Assembly: GCF_019396385.1 (NCBI RefSeq)
Contig: NZ_JAHKRN010000051.1
Location: 1-63,396 of the forward strand
Reading direction: 5' to 3'
From: Nonomuraea harbinensis
Lineage (GTDB): Bacteria > Actinomycetota > Actinomycetes > Streptosporangiales > Streptosporangiaceae
Length of the DNA stretch: 63,396 bases
Shown: piece by piece, positions 1 through 8,624 of the stretch
How positions within the stretch are numbered: position 1 is the first letter of the stretch
How the letters are laid out: each line of letters begins with the position of its first letter
Translations under genes and position numbers: made by a program
Notes under the pieces: generated by a model
The model's input: only the letters and a program-made list of their open reading frames with translations
Told to the model about the DNA's origin: nothing
Databases searched by the model: none

Positions 1-427
1 CCGCGGCGCCCGCCGCCACCGCAGGCATCGCCCACCGGCGCCGCCGGGCGGTGCGCGTGCGGGCCGGGACGACCGTGCCGTCGTCGGAGACCACCCCGAG
101 TCGCACGGGCTCCGGCTCCTGCCGCTCCCATGGAGCGTCACGCATGAGCTTGTCCCAGTCCGGCGCATCCGCCAGGCCGACTCCGCCGCGCTGGGACTCC
201 GCCTCGGCGGCCAGCGCCTTGTCGATGCGCAGTGCGACACCCATCGGCATGGCCGGCGTGGGAGTCGCCGCGAGCACCTCTCGAACCGCCGCTAGATCGG
301 CCAGCAGCTCCCCGCATGGGGGGCAGACCGCGAGGTGGTCGCGGACCAGGCCGGCCGTGTCGGCGTCTAGGAGGCCCTCGGCGAAATCGGCGAGGGCGTC
401 CAGATCGTAGTGCGTTTCACCCGTCAC
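1..427 (-). CDS. Anti-sigma factor with zinc-finger N-terminus (partial, C-terminus beyond window)
   Basis: The N-terminal 142 codons of a gene that runs off the left edge. It starts with GTG overlapping the sigM stop codon (GTGA), so the pair is translationally coupled. Near residues 31-38 it has H-x3-C-x2-C (HLAVCPPC), the zinc-binding signature of ZAS-type anti-sigma factors, followed by an acidic linker and then a basic run (RTRTARRRRW) that normally precedes the membrane helix; the helix itself is cut off. By position it should be the cognate anti-sigma of SigM (RsmA in mycobacteria): a membrane protein that holds SigM through its cytoplasmic domain and releases it under envelope or redox stress. 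The role is inferred from the motif and gene order. Confidence 0.85.
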   Translation of the reverse strand, partial: MTGETHYDLDALADFAEGLLDADTAGLVRDHLAVCPPCGELLADLAAVREVLAATPTPAMPMGVALRIDKALAAEAESQRGGVGLADAPDWDKLMRDAPWERQEPEPVRLGVVSDDGTVVPARTRTARRRRWAMPAVAAGAA

Positions 428-1053
428 GAAGTTCTGTCTCCCTTCGCGGATGAGACGCGACTCAAGTCAGATCGGTTCCGCAGATGCGAAAGAATCGGGG
501 CAAGTTTCGCGCGGCCCCTGGCGCATCGGCTCTTCACCGTCCCGCTGGGCACCTGCAGCACCTGAGCTGCGTCTTCGACGGAGTAGCCCATCATGTCGAC
601 CAGCACGAGCGCGGCCCGCTGGTCGGCGGGGAGCAGTTTGAGCGCGGCCGAGACCTCCATCGACACCTCACGCTCGACCGTCTGGTCGGGCAGCTGGGCG
701 TCGCGCTCGGCGGCCTCGATCAGCTCGTCGTCGGCCACCGGGCGCACGGACTTGCGGCGCATCCTGTCGAGGCAGGCGTTGACGACGATGCGGTGGAGCC
801 AGGTGGTGACGGCGGCCTCGCCGCGGAACGAGCCGGCCTTGCGGTAGGCGGAGACGAAGGCGTCCTGGACGGCGTCGGCGGCCTCATCGGGGTCGCCGAG
901 CGTGCGCAGCGCGACGGCCCACATCCGGTCGCGGTGCCTCTTGACGATCTCGCTGAAGGCGTGAGGATCCCCGGTGATGTGCGCGGCCAGCAGATCGGCG
1001 TCGCTGACCGCAGGCCGATCCGCTGGTGAGGGGGTCTCGGGTGGGGAGTTCAC
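424..1053 (-). CDS. sigM: ECF RNA polymerase sigma factor SigM
   Basis: A 209-residue group IV sigma factor. Region 2 lies at about residues 25-95 (DAFSEIVKRH, then DAVQDAFVSAYRKAGSFRG, then TWLHRIVVNACLDRMRR) and region 4 at about 130-185, with the recognition helix around VPSGTVKSRCARGRAKL. The product directs RNA polymerase to its own stress promoters. The next gene on this strand, overlapping by four bases, is its zinc-finger anti-sigma. MurJ and a pseudokinase lie just upstream on the same strand, the usual sigM neighbourhood in actinomycetes. The name rests on this gene order as well as the sequence type. Confidence 0.9.
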   Translation of the reverse strand: MNSPPETPSPADRPAVSDADLLAAHITGDPHAFSEIVKRHRDRMWAVALRTLGDPDEAADAVQDAFVSAYRKAGSFRGEAAVTTWLHRIVVNACLDRMRRKSVRPVADDELIEAAERDAQLPDQTVEREVSMEVSAALKLLPADQRAALVLVDMMGYSVEDAAQVLQVPSGTVKSRCARGRAKLAPILSHLRNRSDLSRVSSAKGDRTS

Positions 1054-1068
1054 AAGAGGGATTCCTGG

Positions 1069-2583
1069 TTATGCCGATCCTGGAGAGTGCACGACTACTT
1101 CATAGATGGTGCCATGAAACTTGCCCGCGTCCGCCGGAAGACGGGTAAACCAGATCAAAACGTACTGTCCGCTGGCAGTCTGCTCCGGCTTGAAGGTCGT
1201 CTTGCCGGAGGCGCCCTTCACCCGGGCGACGGTCTTGAGCGACGACAGGTCGGCCTGGTCGCCGACCTTGAGCTCGACGGTCGCGCCGGGGGCCTCGCCC
1301 AGCGTAGCCACCACGTCGCTGATCTGCATGGACTTGCCCATGTCGAGGAGCAGGCCCACCCCGTCCTTGAGATTGCCCAGCGCGGCGCTGTTGTAGTTGT
1401 CGGTCTTCCAGAACGTGCTGGGCTTGCCGTCGATGGTGAGGGCCGCCAGCTCGGCCTTCTCCTCCTGGTCGCCGAGCGGGTCGAACCCGGTCGCCTTCTC
1501 GGCCTTGACCGCCTGCGCCTGGGCGGGCGGCGACGTGGTGGCGGTGGTCGGCGTGGGCTGCGCCTCCTGGCCGTCGGGGCTGCCGAGGCTGCGGCCGATC
1601 GTCCAGGCGCCGACGCCCACCGCGACGATCACCAGCAGCACGACCGCGGTCATCAGCGCCCGGTTGAGCACGTTGCCGCCGCCCTGCGGCCCGGTCTGGA
1701 CGGCCGGCTGGAGGTGCTGCGGCGCCGTGAGCCTGCGCCGGTCGGTGTCGAGGCCCTCACTGGGTGAGGCCGACGTCGTCACCGACGGCGCGGATCCGTA
1801 CGGGATCGAGATCGGCATCGGCCTGGCCACGTCGGCGAGCGCCTCGGCGATCTCGGCGGGGCTGGACAGCGCGCCCTGCCCCCGGCGCGACTCGGGAAGG
1901 CAGGCCCGGATCGTGACCGTATCGAGATAACCGGGCACGCCGGCGGTCACCTGGCGGGGGGTGCAGAAGTGGCCGTCGGTCATCGGCGCGGCCGGGAGCG
2001 TGCCCTCCTCCTCGTCGCCGGGCCAGTGGCCGGTCAGCCCCGCGTACAGCAGGCGGCCGAGGCCCTCGGCGTCGTCGAGCCCGGGCTGGTCGGTGGTCAG
2101 TCCGTAGAGCGCCGAGTCGACGGCCACGCCCAGCACCTTGACCGTGTTTCCGGTGGTCCACACCAGGTTGCCGGGGCGCAGGCACAGGTGGTAGAGGCCG
2201 GCCTCGTGGGCGTGCGCGAGCGCCTCGGCGGCCTCGGCCACCAGCCCTGCGGCCCGCTCGGGATCCAGGGGACCGGAAGAGAGCAGGTCGGCGAGGGTGT
2301 CGCCGGTCACCCACTCGCTGACGACGTAAGCGCGATCGTCGTCCTGGGCGGCGTCGAACACCTGGGTGAGTCGGGGGTCGGTGAGCCTGCTCGCGGCCCG
2401 GGCGGCGGTGACGACCTCCTGCACGCGCGGGAAGTCGGGCGCGAAGGTCAGCACCGCGACGGGGCGGGCGAGGATCTCGTCGATGGCCTTCCAGTAGGTG
2501 GCGCCGTCGGATTCGCTGACCCGGTCCTCCAGCCGGAACCGGTCGGAGAGGCGGGTGCCGGGCTCGATCGCCGATGTGCTCAC
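1069..2583 (-). CDS. MurJ-linked membrane pseudokinase with discoidin-like C-terminus
   Basis: 504 residues. Residues 1-250 have a protein-kinase fold but are degenerate: the catalytic HRD loop reads HLCLRPGN and the metal-binding DFG is replaced by LGV, so phosphotransfer is unlikely. A Pro/Ser-rich linker leads to one membrane helix at about 305-330 (LMTAVVLLVIVAVGVGAW). The C-terminal 140 residues outside the membrane resemble a discoidin/F5-8C-like beta domain (TIDGKPSTFWKTDNYNSAAL). In Mycobacterium tuberculosis an equivalent pseudokinase is fused to MurJ; here it is a separate gene just downstream of murJ. A role in recruiting FHA-domain partners and controlling lipid II export is known for the mycobacterial relative and inferred here. 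Confidence 0.8.
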   Translation of the reverse strand: MSTSAIEPGTRLSDRFRLEDRVSESDGATYWKAIDEILARPVAVLTFAPDFPRVQEVVTAARAASRLTDPRLTQVFDAAQDDDRAYVVSEWVTGDTLADLLSSGPLDPERAAGLVAEAAEALAHAHEAGLYHLCLRPGNLVWTTGNTVKVLGVAVDSALYGLTTDQPGLDDAEGLGRLLYAGLTGHWPGDEEEGTLPAAPMTDGHFCTPRQVTAGVPGYLDTVTIRACLPESRRGQGALSSPAEIAEALADVARPMPISIPYGSAPSVTTSASPSEGLDTDRRRLTAPQHLQPAVQTGPQGGGNVLNRALMTAVVLLVIVAVGVGAWTIGRSLGSPDGQEAQPTPTTATTSPPAQAQAVKAEKATGFDPLGDQEEKAELAALTIDGKPSTFWKTDNYNSAALGNLKDGVGLLLDMGKSMQISDVVATLGEAPGATVELKVGDQADLSSLKTVARVKGASGKTTFKPEQTASGQYVLIWFTRLPADAGKFHGTIYEVVVHSPGSA

Positions 2584-2750
2584 TGGCTCACCTCGCTCGC
2601 CCGATCATCCCTGGTCACGGCTCGACGTGCCTGCCTGGCGGTGTCCTGCGCAGGCACGCTATGCCGGATGGATCCGCCCACGCCCCTCCTGCTTCCATTC
2701 GCGCGTGTCGGCACCATGCTAGTGCCCGAGCCGGTTGCTCCCCGCGCTCT

Positions 2751-4358
2751 TTAGCGGCGTACCCGCCCGGCGACCATCCCAACGACCGAGCTGACCTCGG
2801 GAATGCGCGCGCGGTGGGCGACCCACAGGTAAAGGATCATCCCGAGCCCGCCGCCGACGGCCAAAGTGATCACCGAGTCGAGGAAGCCGGGCATCCCGAA
2901 GATCTCCTGCATGCTCCACACGGTGGCCAGGGCCAGCACCGCCGTGGGCAGGGCGGCGAGATACATCCTGGTCATCGACATGCAGACCTGCCAGCCGCCC
3001 AGCCCGCCGACCCGGCGGGAGGCCAGCACCCAGGCCAGCAGCGCGCCGAGCGCGTAGGCGATCGCGTAGGCCAGGGCCAGCCCCATGACCGCGTAGCGGG
3101 CCGGCAGCAGGTTGTAGAGCAGCACCATCAGGGCGGCGTTGACGGCGGTGGTGCCGGCGCCGACGAAGACGGGCGTGCGGGTGTCGCCGAAGCTGTAGAA
3201 GACCCGCAACAGCAGCTGGAAGACCGCGAACGGCACCAGCGCGAGGCCGTAGACCTGCAGCACGTTGCCGATGTAGACGGCGTTGGCGACGGTGTTGGCG
3301 CCGTGGCCGTAGAGCGGCACGGCGATCGCCGGCCCGAGCACCATGAGCAGCAGCGACACCGGCACCATCACCGCCCCGACGAGCCGCACGCTGGAGCCGA
3401 ACTCGGACCGCACCTCGTCGAAGCGCCCCTCGGCCACGGCCCGGCTCATCCTGGGCAGCATCGCGGTGATCACCGAGACGCCGACGACCCCGTACGGAAG
3501 CTGGAAGAGCTGGAAGGCCAGGGTGTACGGGGAGACGCCGTGACCGCTGACCACGTCGCCGGCCGCGCTGGCGAGGTTGGTGGTGAGCAGGAACCCGAGC
3601 TGGGTGACGACCACGTAGCCGATGGTCCAGACGCCCATCTTGGCCATCTCGCCGAGGCGGGCGTTGCGCAGGTCGAAGCGGGCGACGAAGCGGAACCCGG
3701 CCCGCTTCAGCGCGATCACCAGCACCGTTGCCTGGGCCACGATGCCGGCCGTGGTGCCGAGGCCGAGCAGGGCCAGCTCGCCGTTGGTGACGGCGTCGAC
3801 GTCGGAACCGTTGGTGACGATGATCGCGTAGGCGACCATGACGCAGATGACGACCAGGTTGTTGACCACCGGCGCCCACATCGGGGCGGCGAACCGGTCA
3901 CGGGTGTTGAGGATCGCCCCGGCCACCGCGCCGATGCCGAAGAAGGCGAGCTGCGGCAGGATGAACTGGGCCAGCCGCACCGCCACCTCGAACTTGCGCT
4001 CCCCGCGGTCCCAGTCGGTGTAGAGGTCGATGATCAGCGGGGCGGCCAGCACCGCCAGCGCGGCCACGACGATGAGCGCGATGGTGGCGAGCGTCAGCAA
4101 CCGCTGCTCGTAGGCGCGGCCGCCGTCGGCGTCGCGCTGCTGGGCCTTGACGATCATCGGCACCACGACGCTGCTGAGCACGCCGAGCAGCAGCAGGTCG
4201 AGGATGCTGTAGGGGATGGCGTAGGCGACGTTGTAGGCGTCGCCCAGCGCGGCCGTGCCGATGGCGTAGGCCAGCACCATGGTGCGGACGAACCCGGTGA
4301 CGCGCGAAACCATCGTGCCGGCGGCCATGATGGCGCTGGCACGCAGCAGGCGGCTCAT
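2751..4358 (-). CDS. murJ: Lipid II flippase MurJ
   Basis: 535-residue polytopic MviN/MurJ protein of the MOP superfamily, with about 14 membrane helices. The family start is clear (SAIMAAGTMVSRVTGFVRT), and the motifs PYGVVGVSVITAMLPRMSR and RVFYSFGDTRTPV are typical. It moves lipid-linked peptidoglycan precursor across the membrane. It overlaps the upstream DUF6049-like gene by four bases (ATGA). The pseudokinase gene follows after a 167-bp gap, which may hold a separate promoter. Length is normal for an actinobacterial MurJ without the fused kinase domain. Confidence 0.93.
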   Translation of the reverse strand: MSRLLRASAIMAAGTMVSRVTGFVRTMVLAYAIGTAALGDAYNVAYAIPYSILDLLLLGVLSSVVVPMIVKAQQRDADGGRAYEQRLLTLATIALIVVAALAVLAAPLIIDLYTDWDRGERKFEVAVRLAQFILPQLAFFGIGAVAGAILNTRDRFAAPMWAPVVNNLVVICVMVAYAIIVTNGSDVDAVTNGELALLGLGTTAGIVAQATVLVIALKRAGFRFVARFDLRNARLGEMAKMGVWTIGYVVVTQLGFLLTTNLASAAGDVVSGHGVSPYTLAFQLFQLPYGVVGVSVITAMLPRMSRAVAEGRFDEVRSEFGSSVRLVGAVMVPVSLLLMVLGPAIAVPLYGHGANTVANAVYIGNVLQVYGLALVPFAVFQLLLRVFYSFGDTRTPVFVGAGTTAVNAALMVLLYNLLPARYAVMGLALAYAIAYALGALLAWVLASRRVGGLGGWQVCMSMTRMYLAALPTAVLALATVWSMQEIFGMPGFLDSVITLAVGGGLGMILYLWVAHRARIPEVSSVVGMVAGRVRR

Positions 4359-6502
4359 ATGGCCTCACTCTCACGTGTCCGGGCGGCCCGTGCGACCCGC
4401 CGCTGCGACCTGCGCCGGAGTATCCGGGTGACCACCGCCGCCAGCATGACGGTCAGCGCGCCGCCCACGATGACCAGCGCGATGCCGGTGTAGCCGGTGG
4501 TGCGCACGATCAGTTTGACCGGCTCGCCGTAGGCCCGGCCGTCGGCGGTGCGCAGCTGGACGGTCACCGAGGCGTCGCCGCCGCCGGAGGAGGTCACGGT
4601 CATGGGGATCTGGACGGTGCCGCTCTGCTCGCCGTCGATCTGCAGCGGCTCCAGCTGCGGGAGATGGGTTTCGAGCAGGCCCGGGTCGTCGGACTTGACG
4701 TCGACGTACAGCGAGACGGGGGTGCTCAGCTCGTTCTTCACGCTGATCGGGACCTCGCCGTCGCTGCCCGCGAGGGTGCGCGGCTGGTCGGGGCCGGCGC
4801 CGGTGATCGACACCTTCCCGATGCGGTCCTTGACCGCCTCGCTCACCTGCTCGGTGACGGCGCGGCCGGCCTTGGTGTCGCCGCGCCAGGCGGAGGAGGC
4901 GAGCCTGAGCACCGCGGCGTCGAAGGACGACTGCTGCTGGCCGGTGACCTCCGCGGCCAGCTGGGCCTGCGCGGCGACCTCGCGGACCGGCTCCAGGTAC
5001 TTGCCGCTGAGCTCCTGCTTGCGGTCGCGGTCGGAGTAGGTCAGCCCGGCGCGCGGGACCCGGTCGCGGGGCACCTTGATCGAGTCGAGCGGGGTGAGCG
5101 ACAGCCACGGGAGCTTGCCCGCGGTCTTCAGCAGCGTCGAGACGAGCGTCGGGCTGGGGTTCCAGCGCCGGGACGGGGCCATGACGAGGGAACGCGCGCG
5201 GGTCTGGCCCGGCTCGACGGAGATCATCGCGGTCTCGGCGATGAACCGCTGCCTGCTCAGCAGGATCGAGCCGCGGGTGCCGGGGGTGGGTTCGAGCACG
5301 TGGCTCAGCTCGGCGTCGGCCACCAGCGCGGTGACGGGGCCCATGACGGTGTCGAGCGTGGTGGCGGCGTCGGGGGTGACGGCGGGGAGCACGGTCGCCG
5401 CGGAGGCGGCCTGCTGGGTCGGCAGGCTGGCCGGGTCGAGCAGGACCTTGCCGACCCGGGTGGCGCCGGGCGCGCCGACGGCGAGCAGGTCGAGCGCGTC
5501 GGCGTCGAGCATGCCGCCGACCGGCCAGTAGGTCGAGGTCGACACGTCGCTCTTGATGAGCGCGGCCTTCTTCGCGGCCAGCTCCAGCGCGCGCCCCGGC
5601 TGCCGGTCGAGGCCCCGGTGGGCCAGCGCGGTCACGTCGGGGTCGGCGTACGGGGTGGCGATGACGGGATTGTCGGCCAGCGCCGCGCGCATCCCGACGA
5701 GCCACTGGGAGGCCGCGGCGTCGGCGGGCCGCTCCTCGGGCTTGCCGTCGCCGGTCTTGACCCGGAACGGCTTGGTCATGGCCTGGACGTCGTCGAAGAG
5801 CGCCGGGTCGACGACCCAGGTCACGCTGGAGGGCGAGATCTCGGCGATGCGCGCCAGGTCGGCCAGCCGGCCCTTGCCGGTGAGCTCGGCGCCCAGCTCG
5901 TCGTCGACGAACGTGCCGTCGTCGGACCGGCGCGGCTGGTCGATCACGGGCAGCACGAGCGCCAGCCGGTTGCGCACCGGCTGCTGCTGGCCGGTCGCGG
6001 GCGCGTACGTGAGGAAGGTGCGCTGGGAGGCGAGCTGCACGGCGTCCCACTGCACCACCTCGACGGCGAGCGGGTAGGCGCCGAACGAGGTCAGCCCGAA
6101 CTGCGCGGGCGTCATGGTCAGCTCGAAGTCCTGGGAGGCGCTGGCGGCCAGCTCGGAGATGACCATGCTCGACTGGGTCGAGACGTTGGGCGGCTGGGTG
6201 GCCGTCGTGGTGTCGTCGGCGTAGGCGGCCATCGCGGCCCGGTCGGCGAAGCGCTGGGAGGAGTAGCGCACCCTGACCCGCAGGCCCGGCGTGGCGACGG
6301 AGCCGCTGTTGCGCACCGTGCCGGTGATCTTGATCTCGGTCGCCCGCTCGGTGGCGTAATCGGGCGTGACGGAGGTGAGGGTCAGGTCGATGCCCTGCCG
6401 CGCGGCGGCGCTCGCGGCAGCCGCGCCCGGCGCCGCCGCCACCGTGGAGGGGACGAGCAGCGCGGCCGAGAGCACGGCGAGCAGCGTGGCCTTCCGGATC
6501 AC
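4355..6502 (-). CDS. DUF6049-like secreted protein with C-terminal membrane anchor
   Basis: 715 residues starting with GTG. It has a signal peptide (RKATLLAVLSAALLVPSTVAAAPG), a long extracytoplasmic region with an Ig-like N-terminal domain (ITGTVRNSGSVATPGLRVRV), a central domain of about 400 residues, and a second beta domain. It ends with one membrane helix (TGIALVIVGGALTVMLAAVV) and a basic tail. The gene sits directly upstream of murJ with an ATGA overlap, as do Rv3909 and its relatives in other actinobacteria, so a job in cell-wall assembly is likely. No catalytic motif is evident and the biochemical function is unknown. Confidence 0.8.
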   Translation of the reverse strand: MIRKATLLAVLSAALLVPSTVAAAPGAAAASAAARQGIDLTLTSVTPDYATERATEIKITGTVRNSGSVATPGLRVRVRYSSQRFADRAAMAAYADDTTTATQPPNVSTQSSMVISELAASASQDFELTMTPAQFGLTSFGAYPLAVEVVQWDAVQLASQRTFLTYAPATGQQQPVRNRLALVLPVIDQPRRSDDGTFVDDELGAELTGKGRLADLARIAEISPSSVTWVVDPALFDDVQAMTKPFRVKTGDGKPEERPADAAASQWLVGMRAALADNPVIATPYADPDVTALAHRGLDRQPGRALELAAKKAALIKSDVSTSTYWPVGGMLDADALDLLAVGAPGATRVGKVLLDPASLPTQQAASAATVLPAVTPDAATTLDTVMGPVTALVADAELSHVLEPTPGTRGSILLSRQRFIAETAMISVEPGQTRARSLVMAPSRRWNPSPTLVSTLLKTAGKLPWLSLTPLDSIKVPRDRVPRAGLTYSDRDRKQELSGKYLEPVREVAAQAQLAAEVTGQQQSSFDAAVLRLASSAWRGDTKAGRAVTEQVSEAVKDRIGKVSITGAGPDQPRTLAGSDGEVPISVKNELSTPVSLYVDVKSDDPGLLETHLPQLEPLQIDGEQSGTVQIPMTVTSSGGGDASVTVQLRTADGRAYGEPVKLIVRTTGYTGIALVIVGGALTVMLAAVVTRILRRRSQRRVARAARTRESEAI

Positions 6503-6549
6503 GCCTGCGCCCTGGCTGGATTACGACACACGCCCGCAATGGTACGGGC

Positions 6550-7074
6550 TCAGTGCCCCGGCGCGACCGCCTCCAGGCTTCCGCGGGGCTGCGGCACGCG
6601 GAGGTCGACGGTCTTCCCCGACACGAGTGTGAGCAGGTCGAGGGCGCGCATGCTGAGCACGGCGTGGCGTTCGCCGGTGGCGGAGAAGACCGGCTCGGTG
6701 TCGGCGCTCAGGCGGTCGTCGATGAACAGCGGCAGCTCGTCGGGCAGCAGCAGCGGGCCGACCAGCCCGGCCGCGTAGTCCGTGGCCCTGTTGACGACGT
6801 GCGCGCGCGCGAGGCGTACCGTACGGACACCGAGCAGGCCGCCGACGGCGGCCGGTCCCGGGGGAGTGGCGAGAGGGTGGACGACGGCGACGACGAACTC
6901 GCGCCCTATCCTCGGAGCGACCTCGAACACCGTGACCGTCACGCACCTCTCGGGCGCGGCGGAGATCGTCTCGGGAAGCTCGTCCGCGCAAGTGATGGGG
7001 CGCGGAAGGCGTACGATCTCATGGTGGACCTGGTGTGCGAGGAGCCAGCGGTGGATCGCGAGGGCGTCCTTCAT
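6550..7074 (-). CDS. YbaK/EbsC-type aminoacyl-tRNA deacylase-like protein
   Basis: 174 residues. ATG at 7074 is chosen because AAGGAGGT ends five bases upstream; a longer frame exists but lacks this site. The fold is suggested by IHRWLLAHQVHHEIVRLP at the N-terminus and by VNRATDYAAGLVGPLLLP and HAVLSMRALDLLTL later, as in YbaK/ProX editing proteins that hydrolyse mischarged tRNA. The lysine expected in the early beta strand of active YbaK proteins is not visible (the segment reads ERCVTVTVFEVAPR), so catalysis is doubtful. It is transcribed toward the DUF6049-like gene, 47 bases away, and divergently from the CCA enzyme gene. Confidence 0.75.
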   Translation of the reverse strand: MKDALAIHRWLLAHQVHHEIVRLPRPITCADELPETISAAPERCVTVTVFEVAPRIGREFVVAVVHPLATPPGPAAVGGLLGVRTVRLARAHVVNRATDYAAGLVGPLLLPDELPLFIDDRLSADTEPVFSATGERHAVLSMRALDLLTLVSGKTVDLRVPQPRGSLEAVAPGH

Positions 7075-7181
7075 GAGACCTCCTTGCCTCGTTCCATCGC
7101 GCCGTCGGTCCCCTGACCGAAGGTAACCCGGACCCGGTGTGGCTCGGGGGATATGTTCCGGAATCGAAGGACCTACCCAGC

Positions 7182-8624
7182 TTGTCCGACTCAAATCTGA
7201 CCGAAACGCAGCAGCGGGCCATGCGTGACCTGTTCCGCAAGATCGCCCCCGTGGCCGACGAGCTCGGCCGCGTGTTCGCCGACCACGGCCACGAGCTGGC
7301 CCTGGTCGGCGGTCCCGTGCGCGACCTCTTGCTCGGCCGCGTCGGCAAGGACCTCGACCTGACCACCGACGCGCGGCCCGAACAGGTGCTCGACATCGTG
7401 CGCGACTGGGCCGACTCCGTCTGGACGATCGGCATCGACTTCGGCACGGTCGGGTTGCGCAAAGGCGGCTGGCTGATCGAGATCACGACCTACCGCAGCG
7501 AGAGCTACGACCCCAAGTCGCGCAAACCCGAGGTCATGTACGGCGACACCCTGGACGCCGACCTGGAGCGCCGCGACTTCGCCGTCAACGCGATGGCGAT
7601 ACGGCTGCCCTCCAACGAGTTCGTCGACCCCTACGGCGGCCTGCCCGACCTGGCCGCCAAGCGGCTGCGCACCCCCGGCCCGCCGGAGCGCTCCTTCGGC
7701 GACGACCCGCTGCGCATGCTCCGCGCCGCCAGGTTCGCCTCGCAGCTCGGCTTCACCGTCGACCAGGCGGCGGTGACCGCGATGACGGAGATGGCCGGGC
7801 GCATCGAGATCGTCTCGGCCGAGCGGATCCGCGACGAGCTCGACAAGCTGGTCTGCGGCGTCCACCCGCGCGACGGCCTGCGCCTGCTCGTCGACACCGG
7901 CCTGGCCGCCCACGTGCTGCCCGAGCTGCCCAAGCTGCGCCTGGAGATCGACGAGCACCACCGCCACAAGGACGTCTACGAGCACAGCCTGACCGTGCTC
8001 GACCAGGCGATCGCCCAGGAGGACGACGGCCAGCCCGACCGCATCCTGCGCTGGGCCGCGCTCCTGCACGACATCGGCAAGCCCAAGACCAGGCGTCACG
8101 AGCCCGGCGGCAGGGTGTCGTTCCACCACCACGAGGTCGTGGGCGCCCAGATGACGAAGAAGCGGATGACCGAGCTGCGCTTCCCCAAGGACGTCGTCGC
8201 CGACGTGTCGCGGCTGGTGGAGCTCCACCTGCGCTTCCACGGCTACGGCACCGGCGAGTGGACCGACAGCGCGGTGCGCCGCTACGTGCGCGACGCCGGC
8301 CACCTGCTGACCCGCCTCCACAAGCTGACCAGGGCTGACTGCACCACGCGCAACAAACGCAAGGCGGCCGCCCTGTCGCGCACGTACGACCAGCTGGAGG
8401 AGCGCATCTCCCGGCTGGCCGAGGAGGAGGAGCTGGCCAAGATCCGCCCCGAGCTCGACGGCAACGAGATCCAGCGGGTGCTCGGCGTCGGCCCCGGCCC
8501 GGTGGTGGGCAAGGCCTACAAGTTCCTGCTCGACCTGCGGCTCGACAAAGGCGTGCTGGGCAAGGAGGAGGCCACGGCCGCGCTGCTCGACTGGGCCGAA
8601 TCCAACGGCGTCGTCACGGGCTGA
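7182..8624 (+). CDS. pcnA: CCA tRNA nucleotidyltransferase
   Basis: 480 residues from the TTG at 7182. GAAGGA lies 10-11 bases upstream of this start, and a possible -10 (TATGTT, 7153-7158) falls inside the longer frame from GTG 7137, which argues against the longer start. The head domain has the GGxVRD and DxD signature (LVGGPVRDLLLG then GKDLDLTTD), and RRDFAVNAMA follows. An HD phosphohydrolase domain lies in the second half (LLHDIGKPKTRRHE). It adds or repairs the 3' CCA of tRNAs. Its last bases overlap the convergent MFS gene by 11 bp. Confidence 0.92.
   Translation: MSDSNLTETQQRAMRDLFRKIAPVADELGRVFADHGHELALVGGPVRDLLLGRVGKDLDLTTDARPEQVLDIVRDWADSVWTIGIDFGTVGLRKGGWLIEITTYRSESYDPKSRKPEVMYGDTLDADLERRDFAVNAMAIRLPSNEFVDPYGGLPDLAAKRLRTPGPPERSFGDDPLRMLRAARFASQLGFTVDQAAVTAMTEMAGRIEIVSAERIRDELDKLVCGVHPRDGLRLLVDTGLAAHVLPELPKLRLEIDEHHRHKDVYEHSLTVLDQAIAQEDDGQPDRILRWAALLHDIGKPKTRRHEPGGRVSFHHHEVVGAQMTKKRMTELRFPKDVVADVSRLVELHLRFHGYGTGEWTDSAVRRYVRDAGHLLTRLHKLTRADCTTRNKRKAAALSRTYDQLEERISRLAEEEELAKIRPELDGNEIQRVLGVGPGPVVGKAYKFLLDLRLDKGVLGKEEATAALLDWAESNGVVTG

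Noticed and set aside
2574..4493. Long plus-strand frame of 639 codons opposite murJ
   Set aside because: Composition is Arg/His/Gly/Asp-rich with no domain; it is an antisense shadow of murJ caused by high GC.
4664..6778. 704-codon plus-strand frame opposite the DUF6049-like gene
   Set aside because: Antisense shadow; Gly/Arg/His-rich without any conserved motif.
7137..7181. Extended N-terminus of the CCA enzyme from GTG 7137
   Set aside because: The extra 15 codons include a likely -10 element, and a ribosome-binding site fits the TTG at 7182.
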